Assembly: GCF_020520285.1 (NCBI RefSeq)
Contig: NZ_CP084742.1
Span: forward strand, 6,559,501 to 6,623,500
Direction: 5' to 3'
DNA: 64,000 nucleotides
Source: Pseudomonas sp. L5B5
GTDB lineage: Bacteria > Pseudomonadota > Gammaproteobacteria > Pseudomonadales > Pseudomonadaceae
The position numbers and the translations under genes are program-made. The notes under the pieces were generated by a model. That model had not been told where the DNA came from. It saw nothing but the letters and a program-made list of their open reading frames with translations, and did not search any database. Shown piece after piece: positions 10,715 to 19,361 of the stretch; position 1 is the stretch's first letter; every line of letters begins with the position of its first letter.

Positions 10715-11277
10715 CCGCGCTGGCGCCACATCCGTTGCAGGGTGTTGTCGTGCATGACGTAGTGGTGATAGAGCCCTGCCAGGGCGTGCAGGCCAATAAG
10801 CCAGTACCCCAGGCTGCCCAGCAGCTCGTGCCAGTTCTGGAGCTGCTTGGCCAGCGCCTTGTCTTCGCCCACCAGCAGCGGCAGGTCCAGGCCATAGAAC
10901 ATCACCTGGTGCCCCTTGGCACTGGTGGTGAGCCAGCCCAGCAGCGGCATGGCGATCATGAACAGGTACAGCGCCCAGTGCATCAGCGTCGCCAGCAGCC
11001 TTTGCCACTGCGGCGGCGCGGGCTCGATCCTGGGCGCCACCCCCTGCGCCCGGGCGAACAGGCGCAGCCAGACCAGCACGAAGACCGTCAGGCCGAGCAT
11101 GAAATGGGCTTCGGTGATGAGGGTCCGGCCGCCGCTGCCCTTGGGGAAGATTCCGCGAAATTCGATACAGGCATAAACCACCACCAGCAGCACCAGCGTC
11201 AGCCAGTGCAGGACGATCGTCAGGGTGCTGTAGCGCGCCTCGGTGTTTTTCCACGGCATACCGGTGTCCTCGGTCAT
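10705..11277 (-). CDS. Cytochrome b561
   Basis: This 190-residue integral membrane di-haem protein has four hydrophobic segments and the haem-ligating histidines of the bacterial b561 family (LTIVLHWLTL, EAHFMLGL, ATLMHWALYLFMIAMPLLGW, IGLHALAGLYHHYVMHD). Such proteins (CybB-like) oxidise ubiquinol and pass electrons to superoxide (reported for E. coli CybB). The gene is convergent with the PLP enzyme and appears monocistronic. Confidence 0.92.
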   Translation of the reverse strand: MTEDTGMPWKNTEARYSTLTIVLHWLTLVLLVVVYACIEFRGIFPKGSGGRTLITEAHFMLGLTVFVLVWLRLFARAQGVAPRIEPAPPQWQRLLATLMHWALYLFMIAMPLLGWLTTSAKGHQVMFYGLDLPLLVGEDKALAKQLQNWHELLGSLGYWLIGLHALAGLYHHYVMHDNTLQRMWRQRGQA

Positions 11278-11399
11278 CAGGGTTCAAGCCTCCGTTCTTG
11301 AGCGACGGAGTGCTTTAACTGTAAGCCGCTTTCTACCGGTTTGCCTGGCGCTCCGGGGGCTTTCGTCGCCTGGATCAGGGCGCCGATTCGGGGACCCAT

Positions 11400-11430
11400 G
11401 AAAAAACGGCGACTTGTCAAAGTCGCCGTT
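11400..11430 (-). terminator. Rho-independent terminator after phnX
   Basis: On the minus strand an 11-bp stem (AACGGCGACTT/AAGTCGCCGTT) with a 4-base loop is followed by a T-run. It lies 22 bases past the phnX stop. Confidence 0.9.
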
Positions 11431-11451
11431 GCGTCATGTTCACGAATGGGA

Positions 11452-12279
11452 TCACTGGCCCTGGGGTGTTTCACCCCGTGCCAGGCGCTGGTTGATGTCG
11501 GCGATCACCTGGGGCAGGTCGGCGATGGTGTCGATCATGTAGTGCGGGCGCGATGGCTCGAACAGGGTGTGGATGCGCTGGCGCTCCTCGGCCAGGGTAT
11601 CGCTGGCCAGGGCCCGATAGTCTTCGTAGTTCAGGCCCAGGGCGTTGCCCGAGCAGGTCAGGGCGACGGTCCACATGCCGGCGCGGCGGCCTTCGAGAAT
11701 CCCCGGCACGGTGTCGTCGATCTTCACGCAGGCAGCGACATCATCGATCCCCAGGGCGATCACGTTCGCCAGGGCCTGGGCTGGCCAGGGGCGACCGTTG
11801 GGCACTTCGTCGGTGGCCACCACATGGTCGGCGACATAGCCGTTGGTGGCGGCCAGGGCCACCACCCGGTCCATCACCAGCTTGGGGTAACCGGAGCAGG
11901 AGCCGATCTTGATGCCTTGCTCACGCAGCTTGGCAATCACCTCCAGGGCTCCGGGAATCAAGGCCGAGTGCTCGGCGATCTTCTCGATCTGCAGGGGCAT
12001 GAAACGTTCGTAGATGGCGGTGACGTCGGCATCCGTTGGCGTGCGGCCGAACACCTTGCGATAACGCTCGGCCACCTCGGGCAGGTCGCACAGGGTGCGG
12101 ATGTGGTCCCATTTGCCCATGCCCATAGGGCCTCGGGCTTCCTCGATGGAAACCTGGACATCGAACTCGGCGAAGGCCTCGACAAAGATCTGGGTCGGGG
12201 CGAAGGAGCCGAAGTCGACCACGGTGCCGGCCCAGTCGAGAATGGCCGCTTGCAGGTGGGAGGGGGTGCTGTAGTTCAT
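11452..12279 (-). CDS. phnX: Phosphonoacetaldehyde hydrolase (phosphonatase)
   Basis: This 275-residue HAD-superfamily enzyme cleaves the C-P bond of phosphonoacetaldehyde to acetaldehyde and phosphate. The nucleophile Asp is in [14 protein letters not shown]. The Schiff-base Lys of the cap domain is in [10 protein letters not shown]. The phosphate-binding Ser/Thr is in IGSCSGYPK. The Mg-binding acidic loop is [10 protein letters not shown]. The length matches the family. It follows phnW on the same strand with a REP pair between them, and ends at a terminator. It is the second step of 2-aminoethylphosphonate degradation. Confidence 0.97.
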   Translation of the reverse strand: MNYSTPSHLQAAILDWAGTVVDFGSFAPTQIFVEAFAEFDVQVSIEEARGPMGMGKWDHIRTLCDLPEVAERYRKVFGRTPTDADVTAIYERFMPLQIEKIAEHSALIPGALEVIAKLREQGIKIGSCSGYPKLVMDRVVALAATNGYVADHVVATDEVPNGRPWPAQALANVIALGIDDVAACVKIDDTVPGILEGRRAGMWTVALTCSGNALGLNYEDYRALASDTLAEERQRIHTLFEPSRPHYMIDTIADLPQVIADINQRLARGETPQGQ

Positions 12280-12293
12280 GGTTTCGATGCCTG

Positions 12294-12368
12294 TGTAGGA
12301 GCGAGCTTGCTCGTGAAAATGGATTCTGGGATCGCGTTGTCTGTATCGCGAGCAAGCTCGCTCCTACA
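12294..12368. repeat. REPIN (paired REP) between phnW and phnX
   Basis: TGTAGGAGCGAGCTTGCTCG (12294-12313) and its exact inverse (12349-12368) flank 35 bases. This is a canonical P. fluorescens-group REP doublet. It lies inside the likely phnW-phnX transcript and could form a stabilising or attenuating hairpin. Confidence 0.92.
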
Positions 12369-12383
12369 GGACACGGGAATGCG

Positions 12384-13493
12384 TCAGATGTCGAGGACTT
12401 CCATTTCCCGCAGCACTTGGGCCACCGCCGAGACCGCGGCCTGCATGCCGCTGCGATCGACATGGCCGATGCAGCCAACCCGAAAGGTCTCGACCTGGGT
12501 CAGCTTGCCCGGGTAGAGGATGAAACCCTTGGCCTTGACCCGCTCGTAGAAGTCCTTGAACTGGTAACGCGGGTCCTTGGGGGCATGGAAGGTCACGATG
12601 ATCGGTGCCTGGATCGATGCCGGCAGGAAGCTGTGCAGGCCCAGTTCACCCATGCCCTGCAGCAGTGTTTGGCAATTGTCGCTATAGCGTGCCAGGCGTG
12701 CCGGCAGACCGCCTTCCTCGTGGTACTGCAGCAGGGCTTCATGCAGGGCGGCCGCCACGTGGGTCGGCGGGGTGAAGCGCCACTGGCCAGTCTTGGCCAT
12801 GTAGGCATGCTGGTCGTGCAGGTCCATGGCCAGCGAGTGGGCGTTGCCCGCCGCCTGGGCCAGGGACTCCTTGCGAGCGAAGACAAATCCCATGCCGGGC
12901 ACGCCTTCCAGGCATTTGCCGGAGGCAGCGATCAGGGCGTCGAAGGGAATTTCCCGAGCGTCGATGGGCAGTGCGCCGAAGGAGCTCATGGCGTCGATGA
13001 TCAGGCGCTTGCCATGATCGGCAACGACCTGGGCGATCTGCGCCAGTGGATTGAGAATCCCGGTGCTGGTCTCGCAGTGGATCAGCGCCACATGGCTGAT
13101 GGCGGGGTCGGCCTGGAGCAGGCGCTCGACATCGGCAGCGGTGGTGGGCTCGTCCTCGGCGGTTTCGAAGGTGCTGAAGTCGCGGCCGAGCACTTCGCAG
13201 ATCTTCGCCAGGCGCTTGCCATAGGCGCCGTTGATCAGCACCAGGACCTTGCCATCGCGGGGCACCAGGGTGCCGATGGCCGCTTCCACGGCAAAGGTGC
13301 CGCTGCCTTGCAGAGGCACGCAGTGGTGGCTGTCGCTGCCGTTGACGATGGCCAGCAACTGCCGGCAGAGGCTGGCGGTCAGCTGGTTGAAGCGGTCATC
13401 CCAGGATCCCCAGTCCACCAGCATCGCCTGACGAGTGCGGGCAGACGTGGTCAGGGGGCCGGGAGTAAGCAGGATTGGCTCGGCGATGCTCAT
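12384..13493 (-). CDS. phnW: 2-Aminoethylphosphonate--pyruvate transaminase
   Basis: This 369-residue class V PLP aminotransferase converts 2-aminoethylphosphonate and pyruvate to phosphonoacetaldehyde and alanine. Typical segments are [20 protein letters not shown] at the N-terminus, [16 protein letters not shown], the PLP-Asp segment [13 protein letters not shown] and the PLP Lys in [13 protein letters not shown]. The length matches the family. It is divergent from a LysR regulator, with a palindrome in the 110-base gap. Downstream are a REPIN and phnX. Confidence 0.97.
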   Translation of the reverse strand: MSIAEPILLTPGPLTTSARTRQAMLVDWGSWDDRFNQLTASLCRQLLAIVNGSDSHHCVPLQGSGTFAVEAAIGTLVPRDGKVLVLINGAYGKRLAKICEVLGRDFSTFETAEDEPTTAADVERLLQADPAISHVALIHCETSTGILNPLAQIAQVVADHGKRLIIDAMSSFGALPIDAREIPFDALIAASGKCLEGVPGMGFVFARKESLAQAAGNAHSLAMDLHDQHAYMAKTGQWRFTPPTHVAAALHEALLQYHEEGGLPARLARYSDNCQTLLQGMGELGLHSFLPASIQAPIIVTFHAPKDPRYQFKDFYERVKAKGFILYPGKLTQVETFRVGCIGHVDRSGMQAAVSAVAQVLREMEVLDI

Positions 13494-13533
13494 GCTGTGT
13501 CCTCGAAATTGATGGGCTCAAGCTACGGGGACT

Positions 13534-13545
13534 AAATTGCAATTT
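13534..13545. promoter_or_regulatory. Palindrome in the phnW/LysR divergent promoter
   Basis: AAATTGCAATTT is a perfect 12-base palindrome about 40 bases upstream of phnW and 58 bases upstream of the LysR start. It is a candidate LysR binding site. Confidence 0.45.
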
Positions 13546-13603
13546 GCCTTGTCATCAATCAAATTGTTTGTTGTTATGCCTGCCATAAGTGAGGCCGATA
13601 GAT

Positions 13604-14470
13604 ATGAACCTGTTCCAACTCCGTGCGTTCGATGCCGTGGCCCGTGAAGGCAGTTTCACCCGGGCCGCCGGGCGCCTGTTCATCAGCCAGCCGGCGGTCA
13701 CAGGGCATATCAAGGCGCTGGAGGAGCACTACCAGATCACCCTTTTGCGGCGTACCGCCCGGCGTGTGGAACTGACCGAGGAGGGCACCAAGCTGGCGGC
13801 CATCACCCGGGCGATGTTCGGCCTGGCCGAGGAGGCCCAGGCCATGCTCGAGGCCAACCGCCAGTTGCTGACCGGGCGCCTGGAGGTCGCGGCGGACGGC
13901 CCGCACCTGGTCATGCCGATGCTCGCCAGCCTGCGGGAACGTTACCCGGGGGTGACCGTCAACCTGCGCCTGGGCAATGCCCAGGAAACCCTGGCGGCGC
14001 TGTTGTCCGAACATGCCGACGTGGCAGTGCTGACCGAGGTCGAGGCGCGCAAGGGCCTGCACCTGCAGAGCCTCGGACAATCACGGATGTGTGCCCTGGT
14101 GCCCCTCGGGCATGAGTGGCTGGCACAGGCCGAAGGCATCGCCATCGAGCAGCTGGACCAGGTGATCATGGTGCTGCGCGAGCCCAGCTCCATCACCCGG
14201 CGTACGTTCGACGAGGCATGTGCGCTGTCCAAGGTCCAGCCTCGGGTCCTGCTGGAGCTCGATAGCCGCGAAGCGGTGACCGAGGCGGTGGCGGCGCACC
14301 TGGGAGTAGGGGTCGTCAGCTCGCTGGAGGTGGGCCACGACCCGCGGGTGCAGGTGGTGCCGATTCGCGGGGCGGGCCTGGTCAACCAGCACATGATCGG
14401 TTGCCTGGAGCGCCGCCGGGAGCTGCGGCTGATCCAGGCCTTTCTCGGCCTGGCCCCAGCACCGGTATAG
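13604..14470 (+). CDS. LysR-family regulator next to phnW
   Basis: This 288-residue protein opens MNLFQLRAFDAVAREGSFTR, with the helix-turn-helix AAGRLFISQPAVTGHIKALE. A substrate-binding domain follows from about residue 90. The ATG at 13604 matches the family start; a GTG at 13589 in frame is less likely. Divergent placement with phnW and the operator-like palindrome suggest it controls phnWX, as LysR genes commonly do in phosphonatase clusters. The likely ligand is 2-aminoethylphosphonate or phosphonoacetaldehyde (inference). Confidence 0.9.
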   Translation: MNLFQLRAFDAVAREGSFTRAAGRLFISQPAVTGHIKALEEHYQITLLRRTARRVELTEEGTKLAAITRAMFGLAEEAQAMLEANRQLLTGRLEVAADGPHLVMPMLASLRERYPGVTVNLRLGNAQETLAALLSEHADVAVLTEVEARKGLHLQSLGQSRMCALVPLGHEWLAQAEGIAIEQLDQVIMVLREPSSITRRTFDEACALSKVQPRVLLELDSREAVTEAVAAHLGVGVVSSLEVGHDPRVQVVPIRGAGLVNQHMIGCLERRRELRLIQAFLGLAPAPV

Positions 14471-14580
14471 CCGCTGCCGCAGGCTGCGTACGGCTGCGCA
14501 GCGGGCGCAACTCTTGCGAATTCCACCCTGAAGGCCCTGCGGGCCTTGTCGCAGCCTCGCCGTGGCTCGACAGCGGCTAC
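14471..14580. repeat. REP-like inverted pair (type B), second copy
   Basis: It begins with the same 18 bases as the element at 9594 (CCGCTGCCGCAGGCTGCG) and ends GACAGCGGCTAC, with GAAGGCCCTGCGGGCCTT inside. It starts directly at the LysR stop and overlaps the 3' end of the convergent LysR gene by four bases. Confidence 0.75.
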
Positions 14581-15461
14581 AGGTGTTCAGGTTCGAGGGA
14601 GGCGTGCACCAGTTCGAGGAAGGTCGCGACGATCCGCCGCGAACGCTGCTCGCGCAGGCACACCAGGGTTTCGGTCATGCGCCGCTGGCAGTCGACGATG
14701 GGCAGCGCGCAGACCCGGGAGTCGGCGCCGAATTCGGCCGCCGACACTACCCCCACGCCGATGCCCACCACCACCGCCTCACGCGCGGCTTCCCGGCCTT
14801 CGACCTGGATGGCCGGACGGATTCGCAGGCCGGCGCGGTGCATTTCCTCTTCCAGGGTCTGGCGGGTCACCGAGCCGGTTTCGCGCAGCACCATCGGGGT
14901 GTCGTCCAGGTCGGCCAGGCAGATGGATTGCCGCTCGGCCCAGGGGTGATGGCGCGACACGAAGGCCACCATCGGATCGTTGCGCAGGGTCACGGACCAC
15001 AGGCGCTCGTCGTCCACTTCCCGGCCCAGCAGGGCCAGGTCGGCCTGGTAGTTGAACAGGCGCAACAGGGACTCGTCGGTGTTGCCGGTCTCGATACGCA
15101 CGTTGATCCCCGGGTACAACTCGCAGAAGCGGGCGATCTGCGGCAGCACGTGCACCGGCGCGTCCACCGCCAGCACCAGGCTGCCTGTCTGCAGCGCCTG
15201 GGAATCCTGCAACAGCTCCTTGGCCTCGGCCTGGGCCACGAACAGGCGCTGGGTGATGGCCAGCAATCGTTCCCCCAGGTCGGTGAGGCGTACCGAGCGC
15301 TTGTTGCGCTGGAACAGGAGAACGCCAAAACGTTCCTCCAGCTTGCGCACCTGGTCGGAGATCGCCGGTTGGGTCAGGTACAGGTGTTCGGCGGCTCGGG
15401 TGAAACTGCCGTGCACGGCCACGGCATGGAAGGCTTTCAACTGGGCGTGGGAAACCGACAT
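14577..15461 (-). CDS. LysR-family regulator divergent from the phosphonate transporter
   Basis: This 294-residue regulator begins MSVSHAQLKAFHAVAVHGSF, with AAEHLYLTQPAISDQVRKLE as helix-turn-helix and a C-terminal effector domain. The ATG at 15461 is the family start; an upstream in-frame ATG adds 18 residues that cross the operator. It is divergent from the OPA-type transporter and FAD oxidoreductase genes, with a perfect inverted repeat 39 bases upstream. It probably activates these two genes in response to a phosphonate. It is distinct from the LysR beside phnW. Confidence 0.9.
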   Translation of the reverse strand: MSVSHAQLKAFHAVAVHGSFTRAAEHLYLTQPAISDQVRKLEERFGVLLFQRNKRSVRLTDLGERLLAITQRLFVAQAEAKELLQDSQALQTGSLVLAVDAPVHVLPQIARFCELYPGINVRIETGNTDESLLRLFNYQADLALLGREVDDERLWSVTLRNDPMVAFVSRHHPWAERQSICLADLDDTPMVLRETGSVTRQTLEEEMHRAGLRIRPAIQVEGREAAREAVVVGIGVGVVSAAEFGADSRVCALPIVDCQRRMTETLVCLREQRSRRIVATFLELVHASLEPEHL

Positions 15462-15499
15462 CGAATACCTCTTACAAGCTGGACTTATATTTGAAATAC

Positions 15500-15520
15500 G
15501 ATAAATCGATTTCATTTATC
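15500..15520. promoter_or_regulatory. LysR-type operator, perfect inverted repeat
   Basis: GATAAAT (15500-15506) and ATTTATC (15514-15520) are exact inverses separated by seven bases. They lie in the 285-base divergent region between the LysR gene and the transporter. Confidence 0.6.
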
Positions 15521-15746
15521 AGTGGGTAATTGTTTCCATCTTTCAAGGCCTGGTGAGCGGTCGCTCGAACGCCACCCGGCCCTGATGCCTGTGCGTGCAT
15601 TCGCAATCTCCCGTTCGGGAGCGCAACAGGCCTCATCTGACCGGCAGCGCCCGCCGCAAGGGTCCTGCCGCCGTGCTCAAGAATAAAAACACACAGGCGT
15701 TTGCTCAGCATCCTGCCGGCACACTCACCCCGAGGTCAGACTCACC

Positions 15747-17066
15747 ATGAACAAGCAGATCGGCACCATCAAACGTTGGCGCGTGCAGATTTTCGCCATC
15801 ACCTGGATCGCCTACGCGGCCTTCTACTTCACCCGCAAAGCCTTTTCCGTCGCCAAGCTGGGCATCGCCGACGATCCCGACTTCACCCTCGACAAGATGG
15901 CCATGGCCAATCTCGATGCCATTTACCTGGCCGCCTATGCCGTGGGGCAGTTCGTCTGGGGGATGTTCGCCGACCGCTTCGGGCCCCGGGTGGTGGTGCT
16001 GGGCGGCCTGCTGATTTCCGCCGTCGCGGCGCTGGTGATGGGCAGCTTCGCCACCTTGCCGGTGTTCGCCACGTGCATGCTGGTCCAGGGGCTGGCGCAA
16101 TCGACCGGCTGGTCCGGGCTGTGCAAGAACATCGGCAGCTTCTTTCCCGCCCAGCAGCGCGGTCGAGTGCTGGGACTGTGGAGTTCCTGCTACGCCTTTG
16201 GCGGCCTGGTGGCCTCGCCCTTTGCCGGCTGGTGGGCCTATACCCTGATGGGCACCTGGCATGCGGCGTTCATCTCCAGCGCCGTGGTGGTCGGCCTGAC
16301 CGCCGTGCTGTTCTTTGTCTTCCAGCGCAATACCCCGCAGGACGTGGGCCTGCCGGCGGTGGAGGAACCACCGATGGGCGAAGAGCGTGCCCAGGGCGGC
16401 CATCCAGTGGGTGTCTGGGCGCCGCTGCGGGCCATCCTGCGCAATCGCACGGTGCTGGTCCTGGGGCTGGCCTACTTCCTGCTCAAGCCGGCGCGCTACG
16501 CGATCCTGCTGTGGGGCCCGGTGATCGTCTACGAGCAGATGCCGTCGCTGGGCAAGGTTGGTGCGGCGATCGTGCCCACGGCCTTCGAGCTGGCGGGGCT
16601 GCTGGGGCCGATCATGATCGGCCTGGCGTCGGACAAGCTGTTCGGCGCCAGGCGGATGCCGGCCTGTGTCCTCAGCCTGCTGGCGTTGACCCTGTCCCTG
16701 GGGCTGTTCATGGGGGCCTTGCACAGCGGCAGCGTGGTGACCGTGGTGGCGCTGCTGTTTTTCATGGGCCTGACCCTGTACGGGCCGGATTCGATGATCA
16801 GCGGCGCGGCAGCCATCGACTTCGGTTCGGCTCGGGCCGGCGCCACGGCGGCGGGGTTCGTCAACGGATGCGGCTCGGTGGGCGCGGTGCTCGGCGGCCT
16901 GTTGCCGGGTTACTTCGACACGGTGACGGTGTTCATCCTGTTCGCCGGCTGTGCCCTGGCCGCGGCGCTATTGCTGCTGCCCTTCTGGAACAGCCGGCCC
17001 AATGGGGTCGAGCCTCCCGCGGTGGTGCCCAACGGGCCGCTGCTGATCAAGCCCTTGCGTTCCTGA
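15747..17066 (+). CDS. OPA-family (GlpT/PgtP-like) MFS transporter, probable phosphonate permease
   Basis: This 439-residue protein has about twelve membrane segments. Organophosphate:phosphate antiporter features are the Tyr/Arg/Lys-rich first helix (AYAAFYFTRKAFSVAK), the motif AYAVGQFVWGMFADRFGPR, and GLAQSTGWSGLCKNIGSFFP, which is diagnostic of GlpT/UhpT/PgtP relatives. The family exchanges phosphorylated solutes for phosphate. In this neighbourhood a phosphonate such as 2-aminoethylphosphonate is the plausible substrate. It is followed 23 bases later by the FAD oxidoreductase gene in the same operon. Confidence 0.88.
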   Translation: MNKQIGTIKRWRVQIFAITWIAYAAFYFTRKAFSVAKLGIADDPDFTLDKMAMANLDAIYLAAYAVGQFVWGMFADRFGPRVVVLGGLLISAVAALVMGSFATLPVFATCMLVQGLAQSTGWSGLCKNIGSFFPAQQRGRVLGLWSSCYAFGGLVASPFAGWWAYTLMGTWHAAFISSAVVVGLTAVLFFVFQRNTPQDVGLPAVEEPPMGEERAQGGHPVGVWAPLRAILRNRTVLVLGLAYFLLKPARYAILLWGPVIVYEQMPSLGKVGAAIVPTAFELAGLLGPIMIGLASDKLFGARRMPACVLSLLALTLSLGLFMGALHSGSVVTVVALLFFMGLTLYGPDSMISGAAAIDFGSARAGATAAGFVNGCGSVGAVLGGLLPGYFDTVTVFILFAGCALAAALLLLPFWNSRPNGVEPPAVVPNGPLLIKPLRS

Positions 17067-17089
17067 CGCGTTTTCACGGAGAACCGACC

Positions 17090-18481
17090 ATGCGACCTTT
17101 CTGGCTGGAACAGGCCCTGCAACAGCAACCCTCGCAGGCGTGTCCGCCGCTGCAGGGCGACACCACTTGCCAGGTGGCGATCGTCGGCGGTGGTTATACC
17201 GGGCTGTGGACGGCCATCCTGCTCAAGGAGCAGGACCCCGGGCTGGACGTCCTGCTGATCGAGGCGGATATCTGCGGCGCTGGCGCCAGCGGGCGCAACG
17301 GTGGCTGCGCGCTGTCCTGGTCGGCCAAGTACCTCACCCTGGAGCGGTTGTTCGGTGTCGAGGAGGCCGTGCGCCTGGTCAAGGAATCCGAGCAGAGCAT
17401 CTATGCCATAGGTGCCTTCTGCGAACGTTATGGGGTGGATGCCCACTATCGCCTCGACGGCACCTTGTACACCGCCACCAACCAGGCCCAGGTCGGTTCC
17501 ACCGATGGCGTGATCGCTGCACTGGAGCGCCGAGGCATCAACTCCTTCGACAAGCGACCCCTGGCCGAGGTGCAGCGCATGGCGGGTTCCAGGCAGCACC
17601 TGGAAGGCTGGTTTTCCCCGGCAGCGGCCAGCGTGCAGCCGGGCTTGCTGGTGCGTGGGTTGCGGCGGGTGGCCTTGCAACTGGGGGTCAGGATCCATGA
17701 GCACACCGCCATGACCGGGCTGGAGGAGGGGCGTCCGGCACTGTTGCGCACGCCCCAGGGGCAGATTCGCGCCGAGCGCGTGGTGCTGGCGATGAATGCC
17801 TGGATGGCCCGGGCCTTCGCGCAGTTCGAGCGCAGCGTGGCGATCGTTTCCAGCGACATGCTGATCACCGAGCCGCGTCCCCAGCTGCTACAGCAGATCG
17901 GCCTGACCAGCGGGGTGACGGTGCTGGATTCGCGGATCTTCGTGCACTACTACCACAACACCCCGGACGGTCGGATCATGCTCGGCAAGGGGGGCAACAC
18001 CTTCGCCTACGGCGGGCGGATGCTGCCGGTGTTCGACCAGCCGTCGCCCTGCGCCGCTCTGCTCGAGCACAGCCTGGGACAGTTCTTCCCGGACTTCGCC
18101 CAGGTGCCGATAGCGGCCACCTGGAATGGCCCGTCGGATCGTTCGGTGACCGGCTTGCCGTTCTTCGGCCAGATGAGCCGCGCGGGCAACGTGTTCTACG
18201 GTTTCGGTTATTCCGGCAGTGGCGTCGGCCCTTGCCACATGGGCGGGCAGATCCTCGCCTCCCTGGTGCAGGGGCTGGACAACCCCTGGACCCGCTCGCC
18301 GCTGGTCAATGGCCCCCTGGGCTACTTCCCGCCAGAACCGATCCGCTACCTCGGGTCGCTGCTGGTGCGTAACGCCATCCGCCGCAAGGAGCGGGCCGAG
18401 GACCATGGGCATCGGCCGCGGCACCTGGATGTGCGCCTGGCACGTTTCGCCGCGGCGGCAGGCAAGGCCGACAAGGGCTGA
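17090..18481 (+). CDS. DadA/GlyOx-like FAD oxidoreductase, probable phosphonate amine oxidase
   Basis: This 463-residue protein has an FAD-binding GxGxxG motif (VAIVGGGYTGLWTAILLKEQ, residues ~27-46), then CGAGASGRNGG and the C-terminal GYSGSGVGPCHMGG. It belongs to the DAO family of flavin-dependent amine oxidases. Related FAD enzymes recur in phosphonate clusters and oxidise 2-aminoethylphosphonate or its N-methyl form to phosphonoacetaldehyde (literature on PbfC/PbfD-type enzymes). That product would feed PhnX. The ATG at 17090 follows ACGGAG. The frame is also open upstream through the transporter gene, but that part is not coding. Confidence 0.85.
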   Translation: MRPFWLEQALQQQPSQACPPLQGDTTCQVAIVGGGYTGLWTAILLKEQDPGLDVLLIEADICGAGASGRNGGCALSWSAKYLTLERLFGVEEAVRLVKESEQSIYAIGAFCERYGVDAHYRLDGTLYTATNQAQVGSTDGVIAALERRGINSFDKRPLAEVQRMAGSRQHLEGWFSPAAASVQPGLLVRGLRRVALQLGVRIHEHTAMTGLEEGRPALLRTPQGQIRAERVVLAMNAWMARAFAQFERSVAIVSSDMLITEPRPQLLQQIGLTSGVTVLDSRIFVHYYHNTPDGRIMLGKGGNTFAYGGRMLPVFDQPSPCAALLEHSLGQFFPDFAQVPIAATWNGPSDRSVTGLPFFGQMSRAGNVFYGFGYSGSGVGPCHMGGQILASLVQGLDNPWTRSPLVNGPLGYFPPEPIRYLGSLLVRNAIRRKERAEDHGHRPRHLDVRLARFAAAAGKADKG

Positions 18482-18590
18482 AGGCTGGCAAACCACTGAC
18501 TTTTTGGTCGATCAGGGCCCTGAGGACGTATAAACTTGCCCCTCGCGTCGGCCACATCCAACTCGACGCCACAGATCAAGAGAGTGAGTA

Positions 18591-19295
18591 ATGGGCGCAC
18601 AGTGGAAGGTTAAACACAAAGAAGCGGCAGCCAATGCCAAGGGCAAGATCTTCGGCAAGCTGGTGAAAGAGATCACTATCGCCGCACGCAACGGCGCCGA
18701 CACCGCCACCAACGCCCACCTGCGGCTGGTGGTGGAGCAGGCGAAAAAGGCTTCGATGCCGCGTGAAACCCTTGAGCGCGCCATCAAGAAAGGCTCGGGT
18801 CAGCTGGGCGAGACCGTGCAGTACCACCGCGTGACCTACGAAGGTTTTGCCCCGCACCAGGTGCCGCTGATCGTTGAATGCGTGACCGACAACATCAACC
18901 GCACCGTGGCGGAAATCCGCGTGGCGTTCCGCAAGGGCCAGCTGGGCGCTTCGGGTTCGGTGTCGTGGGACTTCAACCATGTGGGCATGATCGAAGCCTC
19001 GCCGGACACTCCCGACGCCGATCCGGAGCTGGCGGCCATCGAGGCCGGCGCCCAGGATTTCGAGCCGGGTGACGAGGGCGCGACCCTGTTCCTGACCGAA
19101 CCTGCGGACCTGGACGCGGTCCAGAAGGCCCTGCCGGAGCAAGGCTTCACCGTGCTGTCGGCCAAGCTGGGTTATCAGCCGAAGAACCCGGTCAGCGGCC
19201 TGAGCGATGAGCAGATGGCTGAAGTCGAGGCGTTCCTCGAAGGCCTGGACAACCATGACGACGTGCAGGACATGTTCGTCGGCCTGGCGGGCTGA
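18591..19295 (+). CDS. YebC/PmpR-family protein (YeeN-like paralog)
   Basis: This 234-residue protein is homologous over its full length to the YebC/TACO1 family ([48 protein letters not shown]). It lacks the usual MAGHSKW start of true YebC and begins [18 protein letters not shown], so it is the second paralog type. The family has been described both as DNA-binding regulators (PmpR) and, more recently, as ribosome-associated translation factors. Which applies here is open. It is a single gene with the Shine-Dalgarno AGAGAG-TGAG and is convergent with the kinase gene. Confidence 0.9.
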   Translation: MGAQWKVKHKEAAANAKGKIFGKLVKEITIAARNGADTATNAHLRLVVEQAKKASMPRETLERAIKKGSGQLGETVQYHRVTYEGFAPHQVPLIVECVTDNINRTVAEIRVAFRKGQLGASGSVSWDFNHVGMIEASPDTPDADPELAAIEAGAQDFEPGDEGATLFLTEPADLDAVQKALPEQGFTVLSAKLGYQPKNPVSGLSDEQMAEVEAFLEGLDNHDDVQDMFVGLAG

Positions 19296-19301
19296 TACCG
19301 C

Positions 19302-19352
19302 GACTCGCCGGCCGGTCGCTCCCGCATTCCCCTGCAGGAGCCGGCCGGCCCT
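19302..19352. other. GC-rich inverted repeat between convergent genes
   Basis: CCGGCCGG occurs twice in self-complementary positions around a 24-base loop in the 66-base gap after the YebC-like gene. There is no T-run, so it is not a clear intrinsic terminator. Confidence 0.4.
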
Positions 19353-19361
19353 CGAGGCTTG

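Noticed and set aside
11277..11474. A 65-codon ORF between cytochrome b561 and phnX
   Set aside because: It crosses the phnX terminator and has no ribosome binding site or recognisable sequence.
15701..18481. A 926-codon open frame covering the transporter and oxidoreductase
   Set aside because: Only the part from 17090 matches a protein family. The upstream part is an out-of-frame shadow of the OPA transporter gene.
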